From: Folioceros fuciformis
Lineage: Eukaryota; Anthocerotophyta; Anthocerotopsida; Anthocerotales
Direction of reading: 5' to 3'
Length of the DNA: 64,000 bases
Assembly: GCA_049999805.1 (NCBI GenBank)
Contig: JBNGIO010005800.1
Location: 1 to 64,000, forward strand
Shown: positions 38,685 through 49,899 of the stretch, piece after piece
How positions within the stretch are numbered: position 1 is the first letter of the stretch
Layout of the letters: each line of letters opens with the position of its first letter
Notes under the pieces: generated by a model
The model's database searches: none
What the model saw: only the letters and a program-made list of their open reading frames with translations
Told to the model about the DNA's origin: nothing
Translations under genes and position numbers: made by a program

Positions 38685-39753
38685 CACTCATGTACTACTA
38701 CCGAAGCTCCCGAAGTCTATTCATGCCAAGATTTGGAGACACTCTACTGTCCGGGGATGGTTGCCATAACTACTGCACCAACTATGGCATCGGTGTGGCC
38801 TGCCCACGTGTTGTCATGCATCACTTCCTCCCTTCATGGGTTGAAGTCAATCCTGGCTGTGCAAGCTACTTGGCAATCAACCTCCCTGCAGGCTTGGAGA
38901 AAGTGGGAGAGCCTTCTGGATATGTCATCACCTCATCAGCCCCTCTGTTCTGATTCAAGATGGTCCTCCAAATTAGAAGCGTTTTGGGGTTTGCTCATGC
39001 CCGGGGCATGCCTTGTGCTGGTGTTCATTCTGCTTCACACTGTTGTTGTGGCTGTGGAGTCCATGTCCTTCGGCTTTTTCCCCGTGGTGCTGCGATTGCA
39101 GCCAAAAGAACCTCGTAGTTGAGGGTTGCAGCTTTTCTGGAACAGTTCTAATTGGTGCCCGTGAGGTCGAGCTGCAGTTCTCCGGCAACAAGGGAGGAAC
39201 TCCCTTTCTCCTGACTTCCTTCCGACATGGGCAGGCGTCCTTGGGACGTCGGACAGTTGGCAGTTGCCTCCCACCCTTTTGGACATGGACATCAGGAATG
39301 TATCATTTTCTCAGCTTTCACCTTTTGTTCCGTTTCAAGGGGAAAGTGGGACGCCTAACTAGATGAAGATTGTTAGGTGCGTGATATACCTACCCATAAC
39401 TTTATTGAACTATCTCAGTACCTCATGCTAATCGTTTAAGGCAAAACAGCAAATCTGCTCCTGAGTGAACATTTTCGCCTCATGGGCGTACTACGCAACC
39501 TCTTGTTCAGTATAAATTCAGAGATGCCGTTGTAGAATTAATCGATAATAGATTCTGATGGGTAGAATTTCTCAGATCTCGTCTCATCGGCTGTCACCTG
39601 ATCCTTCGTTATCAGTGTAAAGGGTAGGCAACGTGATAGCTTGCTGTTGTCTCGTGAACAATCCTAAAGCCTCAACTACGTTGGCTTTGTGTTATTGTAA
39701 TTGTACAGTTTTTATTTAACAAATTATTTAAGTTTACATTGGTTTGTACGTGT
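38685..39753. other. Intergenic region; possible signal-peptide frame
   Basis: Probably begins with the 3' UTR of the transglycosylase-like gene. A short plus frame from an ATG at 38997 to 39122 starts with a strong signal-peptide-like stretch (MPGACLVLVFILLHTVVVAV). It might be a first exon for the DUF26 exon downstream, but I find no convincing linking exon. The rest shows nothing. Confidence 0.4.
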
Positions 39754-39826
39754 GGCCGCATGGCCCAATGGATAAGGCGCTGGTCTACGAAACCAGAGAT
39801 TCTGGGTTCGATCCCCAGTGTGGTCG
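39754..39826 (+). tRNA. tRNA-Arg (anticodon ACG)
   Basis: 73 nt with a full cloverleaf. The 5' acceptor arm GGCCGCA pairs with TGTGGTC through two G-T wobbles, discriminator G. The D-arm has TGGCCCAATGGATAAGGCG (A box). Anticodon stem CTGGT/ACCAG encloses loop CTACGAA, giving ACG. The T-arm contains GGTTCGATCCC (B box). No CCA is encoded. Body sequence is the usual plant nuclear tRNA-Arg(ACG); the acceptor stem differs from the form I remember but remains paired. Confidence 0.96.
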
Positions 39827-39934
39827 TGATTATGCTCAGTACGGTGGAGGACGATGGAAGTTTTGCGTTTGACTTAACCTGTTTTGTAAAAGGTTCACTC
39901 TCATTTCTCTCTATTGCGATGCGTGTCGGGTCAG

Positions 39935-40171
39935 GTCCATGGCTACTACAAATTCCTAGAGCCTGGAAAAAGCGGGTCCGTTGCCTATCGCGAGGCCAAG
40001 TGCACGACAGGCACCGGCGAGGACGACTGCGCCTTCTGCCTCACAACGCTTGACGAAAACGTGGAGGAAATTTGCCGAACGGCCCGTGGACCGGAAGTGA
40101 ACTACGTGGACTGCTCCATCAACTACAGAGACCACTCGTTCTGGCGCAACAGAATCTCTTACCATATATGA
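39935..40171 (+). CDS. DUF26/Gnk2-type cysteine-rich exon (partial gene)
   Basis: An open exon preceded by a possible acceptor (GGGTCAG|GTCCAT) reads VHGYYKFLEPG and then KCTTGTGEDDCAFCL. That gives the exact C-x8-C-x2-C spacing of DUF26, followed by two further conserved-type cysteines (EEIC and YVDC) and a stop after ISYHI. This is the second half of a Gnk2-homologous domain, as found in secreted cysteine-rich repeat proteins, plasmodesmal proteins and CRK kinases. No kinase or TM follows, so a secreted single-domain protein is the likely type. The first half and the signal peptide are not identified. It may be a truncated copy or a gene with an unresolved first exon; the tRNA-Arg lies 109 bp upstream. 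Confidence 0.6.
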   Translation, partial: VHGYYKFLEPGKSGSVAYREAKCTTGTGEDDCAFCLTTLDENVEEICRTARGPEVNYVDCSINYRDHSFWRNRISYHI

Positions 40172-40979
40172 CACACGCATCACATGCCACATGCTTGTAC
40201 CCGGTCAAGTCTCCATATTGCTCTCGAAGTGGTAAATAAGTGGTACCAATGTATGTATCTGTGGCTTCTGGACTTCAAATATTTTATATACTTATTTGTA
40301 GTAACTAAGTGAGGTGCTGTGCATTCTTTTGCGTTCCTCTTCAGCAGCACGTTCTTCAACATGAGCATGTCCTCACTCATAATTTTTCTCATTGGATAAT
40401 GCATCCTGCCAAACTTCAAGACTTTTGTACTCTTGCCTGGCCTTTCCATCACTTGTCTCTTCGGATAAAGGCACCCTACAGACCTCCTGACGTTGTACGA
40501 CGATGGGCAAGGAGTGGCCATGGGGTTCCCAGCATCCAAGAAAGTGTGACGATACTCTCGAGCGACTGATTTTTCCCTTTATGTACACCTGATGGGATGA
40601 GATTACCATGTGCATGTGTACCGGATAAGTAGCTTGAACTTCATGCTGCCTAGCAAGCAGATTTGGTGGCACCTGTTGCTCGAGATGAGAAACTGCATTT
40701 CTCCTCGAATGCTCTGTTGTTCTACAGGGAGCTTCTTAGACGTGAGACGGTTTCTCATGAGCACGACAAAGTGTAGGATGCCTTGCCTACCTGTTACAGG
40801 ATTACGTACCAATGGACACATGTATCACGGTTGCCTAAACAGCAGATAGAGATGATGCTGAACTCTAGACACCAGCATCTCTATGGTGGAGCAAAGCATC
40901 AACGACTTGCTGAGCATCAACCATTCTCCCAACTTTTCATACATGCCTGTCAGACTGTCGGCTATCGGCAGATCCACCC
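40172..40979. other. Intergenic region
   Basis: Nothing recognised. Open frames on both strands have no family features. Confidence 0.5.
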
Positions 40980-42170
40980 AGACCCCTTCTCTTCAATCTA
41001 CGCGTGCAGTGGGCCCACGACGCTTGAAGCCCGCGACGACAGGCCCATGTAACGCTGCCACATTTGAAGGAGGGACGCAAATGTCATGCAGTGGGGTCCA
41101 AACCATTGCTTGTTCTAGCGTAGCACTAGCACTGTAACGGCAAAGCGCTTCCAGGCCCCTGCCCTGTTTGGTGTACCCTGCAATTAGCGCACTCCATACA
41201 TCTCGCTGACCACGTCCGTCAGAAACACCGTGAGCCCCTTGTACGCTGCCATACTTTGAACACATTTGTTCCAGACTGTTGGCTGCAGATAGATCTGCTG
41301 GCTCCTCTTTGCCAGATCTGGGAAGCCACAATTGCACATGCCAACAGGAAACAAACACGTCGGGGGATCAGAAACGCCCTCCGCTGGCAGAACACCATGA
41401 TGACAAATCGCCTCCTGAGTCATACCCTGTTGCGAATATCCTGCTATCTTGGCACTCGTCATCGCTATATCTCTTTGATTATGTCCGTCAAACCCACTTG
41501 CCGCACTTTCCAGATTCCCACTCTCGACACACATGTTCACCAAACCAATGGTCACAGACAAATCGGCTTCCATGTCCTCGCTTTCTACTTACCATTGACT
41601 TGATTTCCTCTTTCACTCTGCAATACATGCAGGAGGCTCCTCCCGCATAACCAAGACCAAGTGCCTATTCTCATAGGACGCACACAAACATCAAGGAATC
41701 AGGTGCGGTGACGCCTTCTTCTCCTATAAGGGCTTCCTGCCCCATACCCCTTCTTCAAATATTCTGCGAATAGAGCAGCCCACGTTACGACGCAGTTTTC
41801 ACCAAGTCCATCATTTACCTCCTGAGCATCCTCCAAGCTGCCACACATGCGTACATGGGCACCAAGAAGTTGGTTACACCCACCTCAGCTTCGAGTCTTT
41901 GTACTCTGATATGCACTAGCAGACGGTTCCTCTTCTCCAGCGCGAGGGTACCGACAAAAGCACATGCCTGCAAGAGGCAAACAAAAGTCAAGGCATTGAG
42001 TACAGAAATGCTTCATTCTTCAAAAACACTGTAGACACTGAAGACCATCCCCGTCCCGACCCATACCCCTCTCGTCCGTATACCCTGCAACAAGAGCATT
42101 CCATGTCACCACATCTTTCTGACGAAGTCTGTCAAACAATATCTTATCATCTTCCACGCAGCAACACTTA
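40980..42170 (-). pseudogene. Decayed PLS-type PPR pseudogene related to PPR A and B
   Basis: Read on the minus strand, fragments of the same 104-aa modules appear in order but in shifting frames with stops. They are DVVTWNALVAGYTDE (~42.1 kb), ACAFVGTLALEK then MYAC with a frameshift before the GSLEDA-type sequence (~41.85-41.98 kb), GMGQEAL and EEGVTAPDSLMFVC (~41.7 kb), SAKIAGYSQQGMTQEAI (~41.4-41.5 kb) and VWSALIAGYTKQGRGLEALC (~41.15 kb). At least three modules are recognisable. It is inverted relative to PPR A and B, about 10 kb away, and cannot encode a protein. Confidence 0.85.
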
Positions 42171-44881
42171 ATGCCTATAGTCCTTTTCATGTTTATCATG
42201 GGCAAAAAGAATGAAAAACCGCATGCCAGATTCAACCACCCCTTCAAACACGTCCAAACGGTCTTGCAGCCAGCTATGAGCAGCGTCCAGTCGCAGGTCG
42301 TGGTGCAAGGGAACATACCTACTCACACCCCGTTACCAGCATAAAAGCATTACACGGCAACTCCTCACAAGATCCCACTTCAGTAAAAAAAATTCATGAC
42401 AAACATAAAATAGAAATTTGAAAACACCAGCCTCTGTGTCCGCCAGAGATTCAGAGCCGCAGGAGCTTCATCGAGATGGCCCCCAACGGGAGCTTGCTGA
42501 GTGATCCTGACACCCGCAGGCCTGCAGGATGTGAAAGGGGCGAAACCATAACAAGACTTACTTACTCTCAAGGTTTCCCCCCTTTCATGCCCTGCAGCCC
42601 GACAGGAGTTTGCCGACGATCCTCACTTCCCCCCTCGGAACCTCCTACCTTGCCTGCCAACCCTGGAGGTTAGGGTGGGGTCTCTACACATCTGTCACCA
42701 TAACCACCCTTGGTCAACACATTCGGTGTGGGCTTTCCTGCAAAGGTCCTGCGCTGCACCTGACGGACCCATTATCCTACACCCATCGCTCCATTGAAGT
42801 CAGTTGATTGAGAGGTCAAAATGACTGTCATGGATCGAACCTTGTGTGAGTGGATGCCGCCGGCCAATCCCAGACGACCCTTCCGTGAGCTGCAAGTCTG
42901 TGCCCAACCTCACAACGGAACGACTGTGGAGAGCACCAAATACACCTATCACCAGCGCATGGCGTGCCCCATTTTGTTTTTAGCCAAAATGATCAGGATA
43001 CATTAACTGGAAAATATTTATGCGACTCGTACATCTAGCGAGGATTAAAAACAAAAAGTATATGTAAACCACTTGGAACCATAGAGTCCTAAGAATAAGA
43101 AAGGAACGCACATTAGGCTCAGAAGTCGAGGTTGGGCCTGGGGGCTATAGGCATCCTTATTGGAAAAAACACATGCTCTCCTTCAAGATTCTTCTATTGC
43201 TAAGCACACTAAGTACTTGTCTCGCTCCCCTTGGAGAAGGGAGCCAAACTTAGCCTCTCGCTCGGCCAAGTGTTAAGCGTTCTGCATTGCACCAACAACG
43301 TTCTCTATCGCAATGCATTTTGTGCAACCTCTTCTTACCGTTTTAGGTTGCAATCTGCAGTGAATTGTTTGGCGAGAACACGAGCTTCAAGTTTTGTTCT
43401 CCGATTGCACATCAAGATGCTTCCTCCTCGCCACGGGTGATCACGCCTCCATGTGCCTGAATGGAGGCAAACGAAGTCAAGGAATTGGGAACAGAGATCC
43501 CTTCAGTTTGCATGACGATATAGAGACGGATTAAGGGCTTCCCCTTCCGCACCCTGCCGGCTATGCCAATACCTTGCGATCAGGATACTCTTAAGCTATC
43601 ATAATAATCCCTAAACACAAACAGAGACAAACATAATCGCCTAGACGGCTCTTGGCGAGCTTTGTCGATGCCATTTCCGATGACGAGACAAGACCATTCC
43701 GCTCCAGTGTTAGAACTGAGCTCAGAGACCCCGGACTAGGACAAGGGTACATGCTTGGTACATGTAATGTATCAAGCATATGCGGGATACGATTTTCCTA
43801 AAGTCTCCGGGACGTAACATCTGGCGAGCTTTTGCAGTCGAGTGTGAGTAGAACACAAAAGATCCGCTCAATACACGCATGTGCAGCGCCGCCGCACATC
43901 ACAAGCTCTGGAAACTGTATCAGAGCCCCGAGGGCAGACTCCTCCAGTTCCTGTTTTTTTGCTGATACGTTTCTCCAAGATTCAAACTTCCGAGTGTGGC
44001 CAGCTTTCTGGTCGATCGTCATCCAGGCATTATGTGTGAGCCTCAATCCCTCTGCTTTCAACTAAACTGTCAGTTATCGATATTTTCTGCGTCCCTCTAG
44101 ATCCCACCTCAGGTGCATCTCTGGTCACGGACAGTGAGCGAGCTGTTGTTTATGGGCCTCCCCTGGCCCTGCGCCAGTTGGGACAAGTTGCCTGCCAACA
44201 CAAGCTACGGTCCCCTGCTCTGAACTGCTCGGCTTAGCTGGGCTCTGCCTTTGCCTCACAATTCAAGTGCTCAAGTCCCTGCCGGATGCGAGCAACGAGC
44301 GATGACGGAAGTGCATGCTGGAATCATGAGTACACCAAGGAGTTTTGCGTTGGATGGTCAAGAATGGATTTTATAAAAACAAAACTATTTTTAAAAAATG
44401 ATCAAAATGAAAATAATTGTGTAGTTTATTCAAACTAAATATATACTTAATCAGAGGGCTCGGCTGTCGTTTTCCTCTCCTCGTGCCTTCAAGTACACGC
44501 CGTACCAACCAAGCTGAAGCCACCCCGGGTGTCCCATGTGCCAAGTCAACTCGGTTTCAAGTCATACAGTCAGTCCACGAGGCCGAGCACGATAATGGGA
44601 AGATGCTGGGTGGCTTACTGGGCAACTGAAGTCTTGAAAAAGTCTGTTCACTTTCGAAATTTGCGAAACAAGGCTGCACGCCATCACACATTAGAAAACT
44701 CGTTAATCCTCTGCAATATGCAGAGTTGAAGTCCGGCGTCACAAACACAGTGACCGTCAAGTTATTCGTATACCACACACCCTATCCATTGGCATATCAA
44801 CAGCTCAGCTCAGCCAGACTTGCCCAGTCCACAGATGTTACATCACAAAACTAAGAAGGGGGAACGGCGTGAATGAGCTCC
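42171..44881. other. Long region without a recognised gene
   Basis: No gene found over 2.7 kb. The section up to about 42.35 kb may hold the most decayed 5' part of the PPR pseudogene. The remainder contains no long frame with a family signature, no tRNA and no clear tandem repeat. AT-rich stretches are at 43010-43080 and 44360-44450. Confidence 0.5.
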
Positions 44882-46481
44882 TTAATTGTAGTACGGGCCC
44901 TGGGGCTGCGAGGGATAGCCAGGAGCTTGAGCGGGATANNNNNNNNNNNNNNNNNNNNNNNNNNNNNNNNNNNNNNNNNNNNNNNNNNNNNNNNNNNNNN
45001 NNNNNNNNNNNNNNNNNNNNNNNNNNNNNNNNNNNNNNCCCTGAGGAGGGTAGCCAGAAGCCGGAGGAGGGTAGCCAGAAGCCGGAGGAGGGTAGCCAGG
45101 TTGTACAACAGGGTAAGGCTGGTAAGGAGCACCCCCAACAGTCGGAGGAACGGCGTTGTCTAAGCGTGACATTTGTTGAGCTTGAGGGGGTCGCATAGGC
45201 CCGTCACCGACTTTCCCATCACGCTTGTCCAGTTCCACTTTGTGCTGAGTCTGCAGGACGAGGTCAGAGATGAGTTCGCGAATCAAACACCTGGCACATG
45301 AGACAGAAAATAATCCCAGTGCAGACTCTTACCTGCATACAAGCGCAGACCCTACAGACAGGAAAAAAACGAGGGCAGTCAGTCAGGCATTGCCGTAACT
45401 GTTCAGAAAGGTGTAGGTACGTACAGTTGTGGACAGGCCACAGGGAAGGGTGAGAGAGAGCCTACGTGCAATAAACTGCGTTGGAGAGGCAGTTGAGGAT
45501 CTGTGAGGCCTCTGATAGCTCCTCACTCCCCACAATTGCAGCGACGATGGAGAAAATGCAAGCAACTTGAGACAAGCAGAACATAAAGCCCTGCAGACCG
45601 ACCACACTGCTGTGAGGACTTGCATCCCAGCATACGTGTGTGAATAAGAGGAGAGAAAAGCAGGACGAGGTTGCCCTACAATGATGCAGTTGTCGCAAGC
45701 TGTGGTCTGAATGTTAAACTCGTCTTGGATGAGAAACCGAGTGGACTGTACCGAGTTTGCAAAACAGCACCACACCTGGACAAGAAACACGCTCGAGGTG
45801 AGACCCCTCTGCCCTGCGCACTAGGCCTGCACCCCTCCTCTCCGTCCCACAGTCCGTAACCATGTAACACAGACCTCTGTGGCCAAGCAGAGTTCCGGAC
45901 ACTGTCTCTCCCCGCAACGACCACTGCACGGCATGTATCCTGCACAGCAAACGTATCTGCAACATGCCAAGCCGTTGTGTGGTTCAAAAGCGTGAGGTAT
46001 ACCAAAATTAGTTTTTATGGCCACATGAATCTTGGTGCACAGCAGCTCACAATCCCCTTCACCTGTTCATGTCACCGTACAGAGCCCTCTTCCGGAGCAT
46101 ATACGAGGCACATGGTGAACTGCAACGCAGCGCAAACCAGGAATTAACCTACAGCGTCCCCATCCAAGCGGACCCAACACCGAAGACGACAACTTAGGTA
46201 CTCACCACCACATCGCGAAGCAAAAATCTGTAAACCATCGCCAGCCACCAGGTTTGCACAGAAAGAAACAAACGCACAAGGGGATGATGAGCGTGGATCA
46301 GTAAGAGTCTGCAGGCACCTGCTTCCACACACGACTTCAATCAAAGCCCAAGCCCCAGCCCCAGCTCCAGCATACAACACATACATGGGCAGTCGGCAGA
46401 GGCAGTGCCCATTAGATCCGTGTGCCATAGATTGCGGTACTGCTGCCGGGCCTGCAACTTCTCCACATCCTCCTGCTTCAT
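44882..46481 (-). CDS. PLAC8-family cysteine-rich protein, eight exons with two microexons
   Basis: Exons: 46481-46385, 46227-46206 (22 nt), 46119-46063, 45956-45875, 45775-45680, 45590-45466, 45351-45333 (19 nt) and 45250-44882. All borders are GT-AG and the frame stays open through all eight. The product (~288 aa including the gap) reads MKQEDVEKLQARQQYRNLWH, then the PLAC8 Cys motif FCFAMWCSPCASYML, RYVCCAGYMPCSGRCGE, CPELCLATE, FLIQDEFNIQTTACDNCII, GFMFCLSQVACIFSIVAAIV, a VCACMQTQHKVELDKRDG junction and a Pro-rich GYPPPAS tail. The family includes cell-number-regulator and metal/Ca2+-related proteins; this branch has no settled biochemical role. Hydrophobic stretches in exon 6 suggest membrane association. 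A 100-N gap (44939-45038) interrupts the tail repeat, so tail length is unknown. Confidence 0.93.
44939..45038. other. Assembly gap of 100 N within a coding repeat
   Basis: The gap lies in the last exon of the PLAC8 gene, in DNA encoding tandem GYPPPAS units, so it probably reflects a collapsed or unresolved repeat. Confidence 0.99.
45206..45227 (-). other. Last-exon coding segment after the microexon (TQHKVELDKRDG)
   Basis: The codons directly following the 19-nt microexon junction encode the conserved KVELDKRDG block, which anchors the reading frame of exon 8 and confirms that the microexon is needed to keep frame. Confidence 0.7.
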
Positions 46482-48259
46482 CTTGAGAGCGGGTGCGGTT
46501 CACCTGGCATCCACAGAGAGCAAGAGCAAGGGCGGCGAGCTGTAAGACAGGGAGGGGAAGCCGATCCGAGCGCGGCGGCAGCAGCAGAGGAGGAACAGGC
46601 GGCGTGCGCAGGGACAATGCCAAGACATGCGTCCCCTTGGCGGGATCAAACCCTGCAGCGGTGCCTCCATCAAGCAATCAAGAATCAAAAGAGGCGAGCT
46701 CCGCTTCCAGGAAGGACGGTCACCTTACCTCGGGAGGGCGAAGCGCGCGTAGACGAGCAGACACGAAAGACAAAAATGAGGCGGGAGGGAGCCGGCCGGT
46801 GTGATCTTTGATGCCAACGGCAAAGGAGCCTCCAGGTCAGTAGGACGGACGAGCTTAACAAGACAGGCAGGAGACGGCGGAAAGGGAGAGCCAAAACCGG
46901 GCAAAGCGAAGGAAGGAGAGGGAAGGACCGCTCTATGAAAGGAGGGAAAGGAAGAAAACCCGAAGACCAGAGTCTGGGCCAAGCGACCGGAGTTAACGGT
47001 TCCTACTTTCCTACTCTTTGGAGCTCGAATGGCCGGGGAAGCTCTAGCCCAGGTGCGCAGACGAGTGTTCTAGCATATCCAGATGAGCAGAAAGTACCTC
47101 GAACTCGGCCACAGCTACCTGACAAGACAGGAGGAGTGGACTACGTCATAATCCTCCCTTGCACAGCTTGACGGTTTCCCATGGTGTGATGGACACTGTA
47201 TCACCGTGAGGTGATGCTCCATATACAGAGGGACCTCTAAAAATGGGACTCCCCTCCATATGGCACGGCCGATCCTACTCCCTTCAGTTTACGGAGAGAG
47301 ATGACACATCTCCTCATTGGTAATTGAGATCTTCTGAAGTTGTAAAAAAAAAAATACTTTTTCCCCACATGGAGAAAACCTAATCGGTACGGCTGAAGGC
47401 ACTCTGAACTCCCAATGATGCGGCTGGACAATATAGCGTCCGTAACATCTCATTCACATACACACATTAAAACAGCGGATAGGGTAATTCACTTTGTCAT
47501 TGCAGGCACACTGATCGAAACAGGGGATAGGGTAATTCAATTTGTCAGCTCCAACATTGGAGGCACACTGATTGGGGAGTCTTTAAAAGAGTCTTGGCGC
47601 TTTCATTATAAAGCAAGAAGAAAGTCTCTACCTGACTAGAATGTTTGTTCCTGTACAAAAGCCTACTTGATAAGCAATTGTGAAGTCTACCGAAACCTAC
47701 CAGGCGCTGCTACCAGTGCTATCACTAAAAAGGGGTGGCTCACCTCACTCACGACCACATGCCCTACCCCTGAAAAGGGACAACAACAAACAGAGACGAT
47801 AAAGAGGAAAGAAGAGGAAAGACAACAGCTCTGGGCTTATTTCCACAACAGTCATGATCAGCACAGACCAGTTCAGAACCATCTGCAAAGACAGCCTTTC
47901 CCACACTGGGGACCATGTTCACCTCACAAAATAAGCATCATCACTCAAACCAAATAGCACAACGACCGCTGTAATATCCAGGAGTGCTGCAGCTAGACCT
48001 ATGCGAAGCTGTTTTGCAACTGCTAACTCAAACCAACTGGTGCACTGAAAGCATCGCACAAATGGTCAGGCAGCTACGGTTGCTGTCGCGCCTCCTTGCA
48101 TCGGCCCGTCGGTACGATACCCTCGGCCTCGCCCCCTGCCTCTTCCTCTGCCGCGACCGCGTCCTGCAACCCCAATACATTGCTCGTTCAGAAAACAAGA
48201 GCTACGAAGGCTTGAGCCAAGAAGTACCTTCAGCTATGCACATTCTGGTTGCTCATAGG
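46482..48259. other. Intergenic region between PLAC8 and Alba genes
   Basis: No gene recognised. The first ~500 bp upstream of the PLAC8 start are GC-rich and purine/pyrimidine-skewed, as is common for promoter and 5' UTR sequence. A duplicated block near 47478-47580 (GGATAGGGTAATTCA twice, GGCACACTGAT twice) is a short imperfect direct repeat. The Alba 3' UTR should lie below 48260. Confidence 0.5.
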
Positions 48260-49899
48260 TTAATAGACATTTTCACCTTCAGCGGGAATGCCACCTCGGC
48301 CCCGGGAAGCTCCTTCGCCAGATGGACCGGTGGCAGCAGGAGCATCTTCATAGCTGCCAGCTTCTTGCGCAGGGGCGTCAGAGCCACCAAACCCTCTTCC
48401 ACGCCCACGAAAACCACCACGGGCTCTTCCCCGACCCCGACCACGGCCCCGACCCCGGCCCCAACCTGCTTCACCGTTGAAGTCACCACCAGCTGGAGCT
48501 CCGTTCCCTGCAACCGAAGCAGTCCGGAGTCAAACGAAAGCAAACCATCAGCAGAACACCCTTCGAGTCTAAAGGTGTAGGGCGCCAGGTGTGCACCGTC
48601 AGTTTCTCTTCCCCTGCCACGACCACGACCTCGACCCCTTCCACCTCGTGGAGATCCCTCTGGACATACACATGCACAATCTCAAAAAGTATCCACTAAG
48701 CTTTGTCCCGTGATAATTTCACCCGTCCATGTAAACCCTTAAGTCACCCTCTCCCGGGAAACTACTTGACGCAAGAACGGGAAGCAGCACACCAGTAGGA
48801 GACTCCACAAGCAAGCAAACACTCACAAACCGGGAAGTGGAGTGAGTAACAACCTCCTTCATACTCAAAATCCGTCAGAGGTTTGACCTGATCCGCGGGC
48901 AGAGGTGGCTGATACCTGCAACCACAGAAACAAGATGACTGTCACCAGTAAATTCTGATACATCACCCTGAAGACCTTAAAGTCTACCACTCAGGTGGGT
49001 GGTGCGATTGTTCATCTTCTAACCACCTGTACCAGCTAGAAGGAAGAGCGACTTTACCCGGTGGATGTCTTGTCCAACTCCTTAGTCGACAAAGTGATGG
49101 TAATCATAGAAACATGTCTCGTAGTTTCCAAACTGATACAAAAAACATCCCGACGTGAGGATCAGGATAACACTCCACGTAGAGACTCGAGTTCACAGCT
49201 ACTGAAAGTGAAGGAAAATTTTAGTTCCATCGGCAGAAAAGAGATTGTGCTCACGGAAATAGCCCTTCTTCCAATGGCTCCCACAGATCAGTAATATCAG
49301 TAGATCCAATAGCAGTGTTCTGATGTAGGCCGGCAATTCTCCTCTGCCATAAATCCATCGCAAATCCAACAATCAACTTTCCAGCACAGAGCTCATGGAC
49401 AGCAGCTAGATCTTAGGTTAGAAAGCTGCATGTCAGAACAACACGCAGCCTTGTGAACTTCACAAGGCCAATAAATCCACAACCAAAAACCAAATCCATG
49501 CATGTAACACCAAACGGGTGGATGACCTTGATAATCTCGGCGATAGTGACCGTCTTGTTGATCGCCCGCCCCATAGCCTTGAGAACAATTTCAGACGCAC
49601 CTTTGTCCTGGCCGTCAACAAATCCAAGGAAAATCAAACACCAACAGAGAGCAGCGGACAGGATGAACACAGATCCAAAAAAGAGCGCATGCAAAGTCAG
49701 CAACATAGATTTCGCTTGCTCGAGGGGAGGGGGAACAAAAAATCTCCGCAGCCGGATCTGCGAAGGAGATGCGCACCTGCAGCAGTGTGGTGGCGTAGGT
49801 GATGTAATTCCTCATTTTCCCCTGCGTAGTGATGCGAATCTCATTCTCGCTTATAGGCGTCTCCGGCCGCGGTTTCTCCACTCTTTGATACCGATCCAT
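48260..49899 (-). CDS. Alba-domain RNA/DNA-binding protein with C-terminal RGG repeats
   Basis: Seven exons: 49899-49777, 49607-49527, 49343-49255, 49132-49058, 48915-48854, 48659-48597 and 48507-48260. The joined 741 nt give 246 aa with every junction in frame. Exons 1-4 encode the Alba fold: MDRYQRVEKPRPETP, ENEIRITTQGKMRNYITYA, KGASEIVLKAMGRAINKTV, RRIAGLHQNTAIGSTDIT and RHVSMITITLS. Exon 5 encodes YQPPLPADQVKPLTDFEYEG. Exons 6-7 encode arginine/glycine-rich sequence with repeated GRGRGR, ending AEGENVY. Plant proteins of this long RGG type bind RNA and have been linked to mRNA stability, stress granules and R-loops. Nuclear-cytoplasmic action is likely; specificity cannot be read here. 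Confidence 0.95.
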
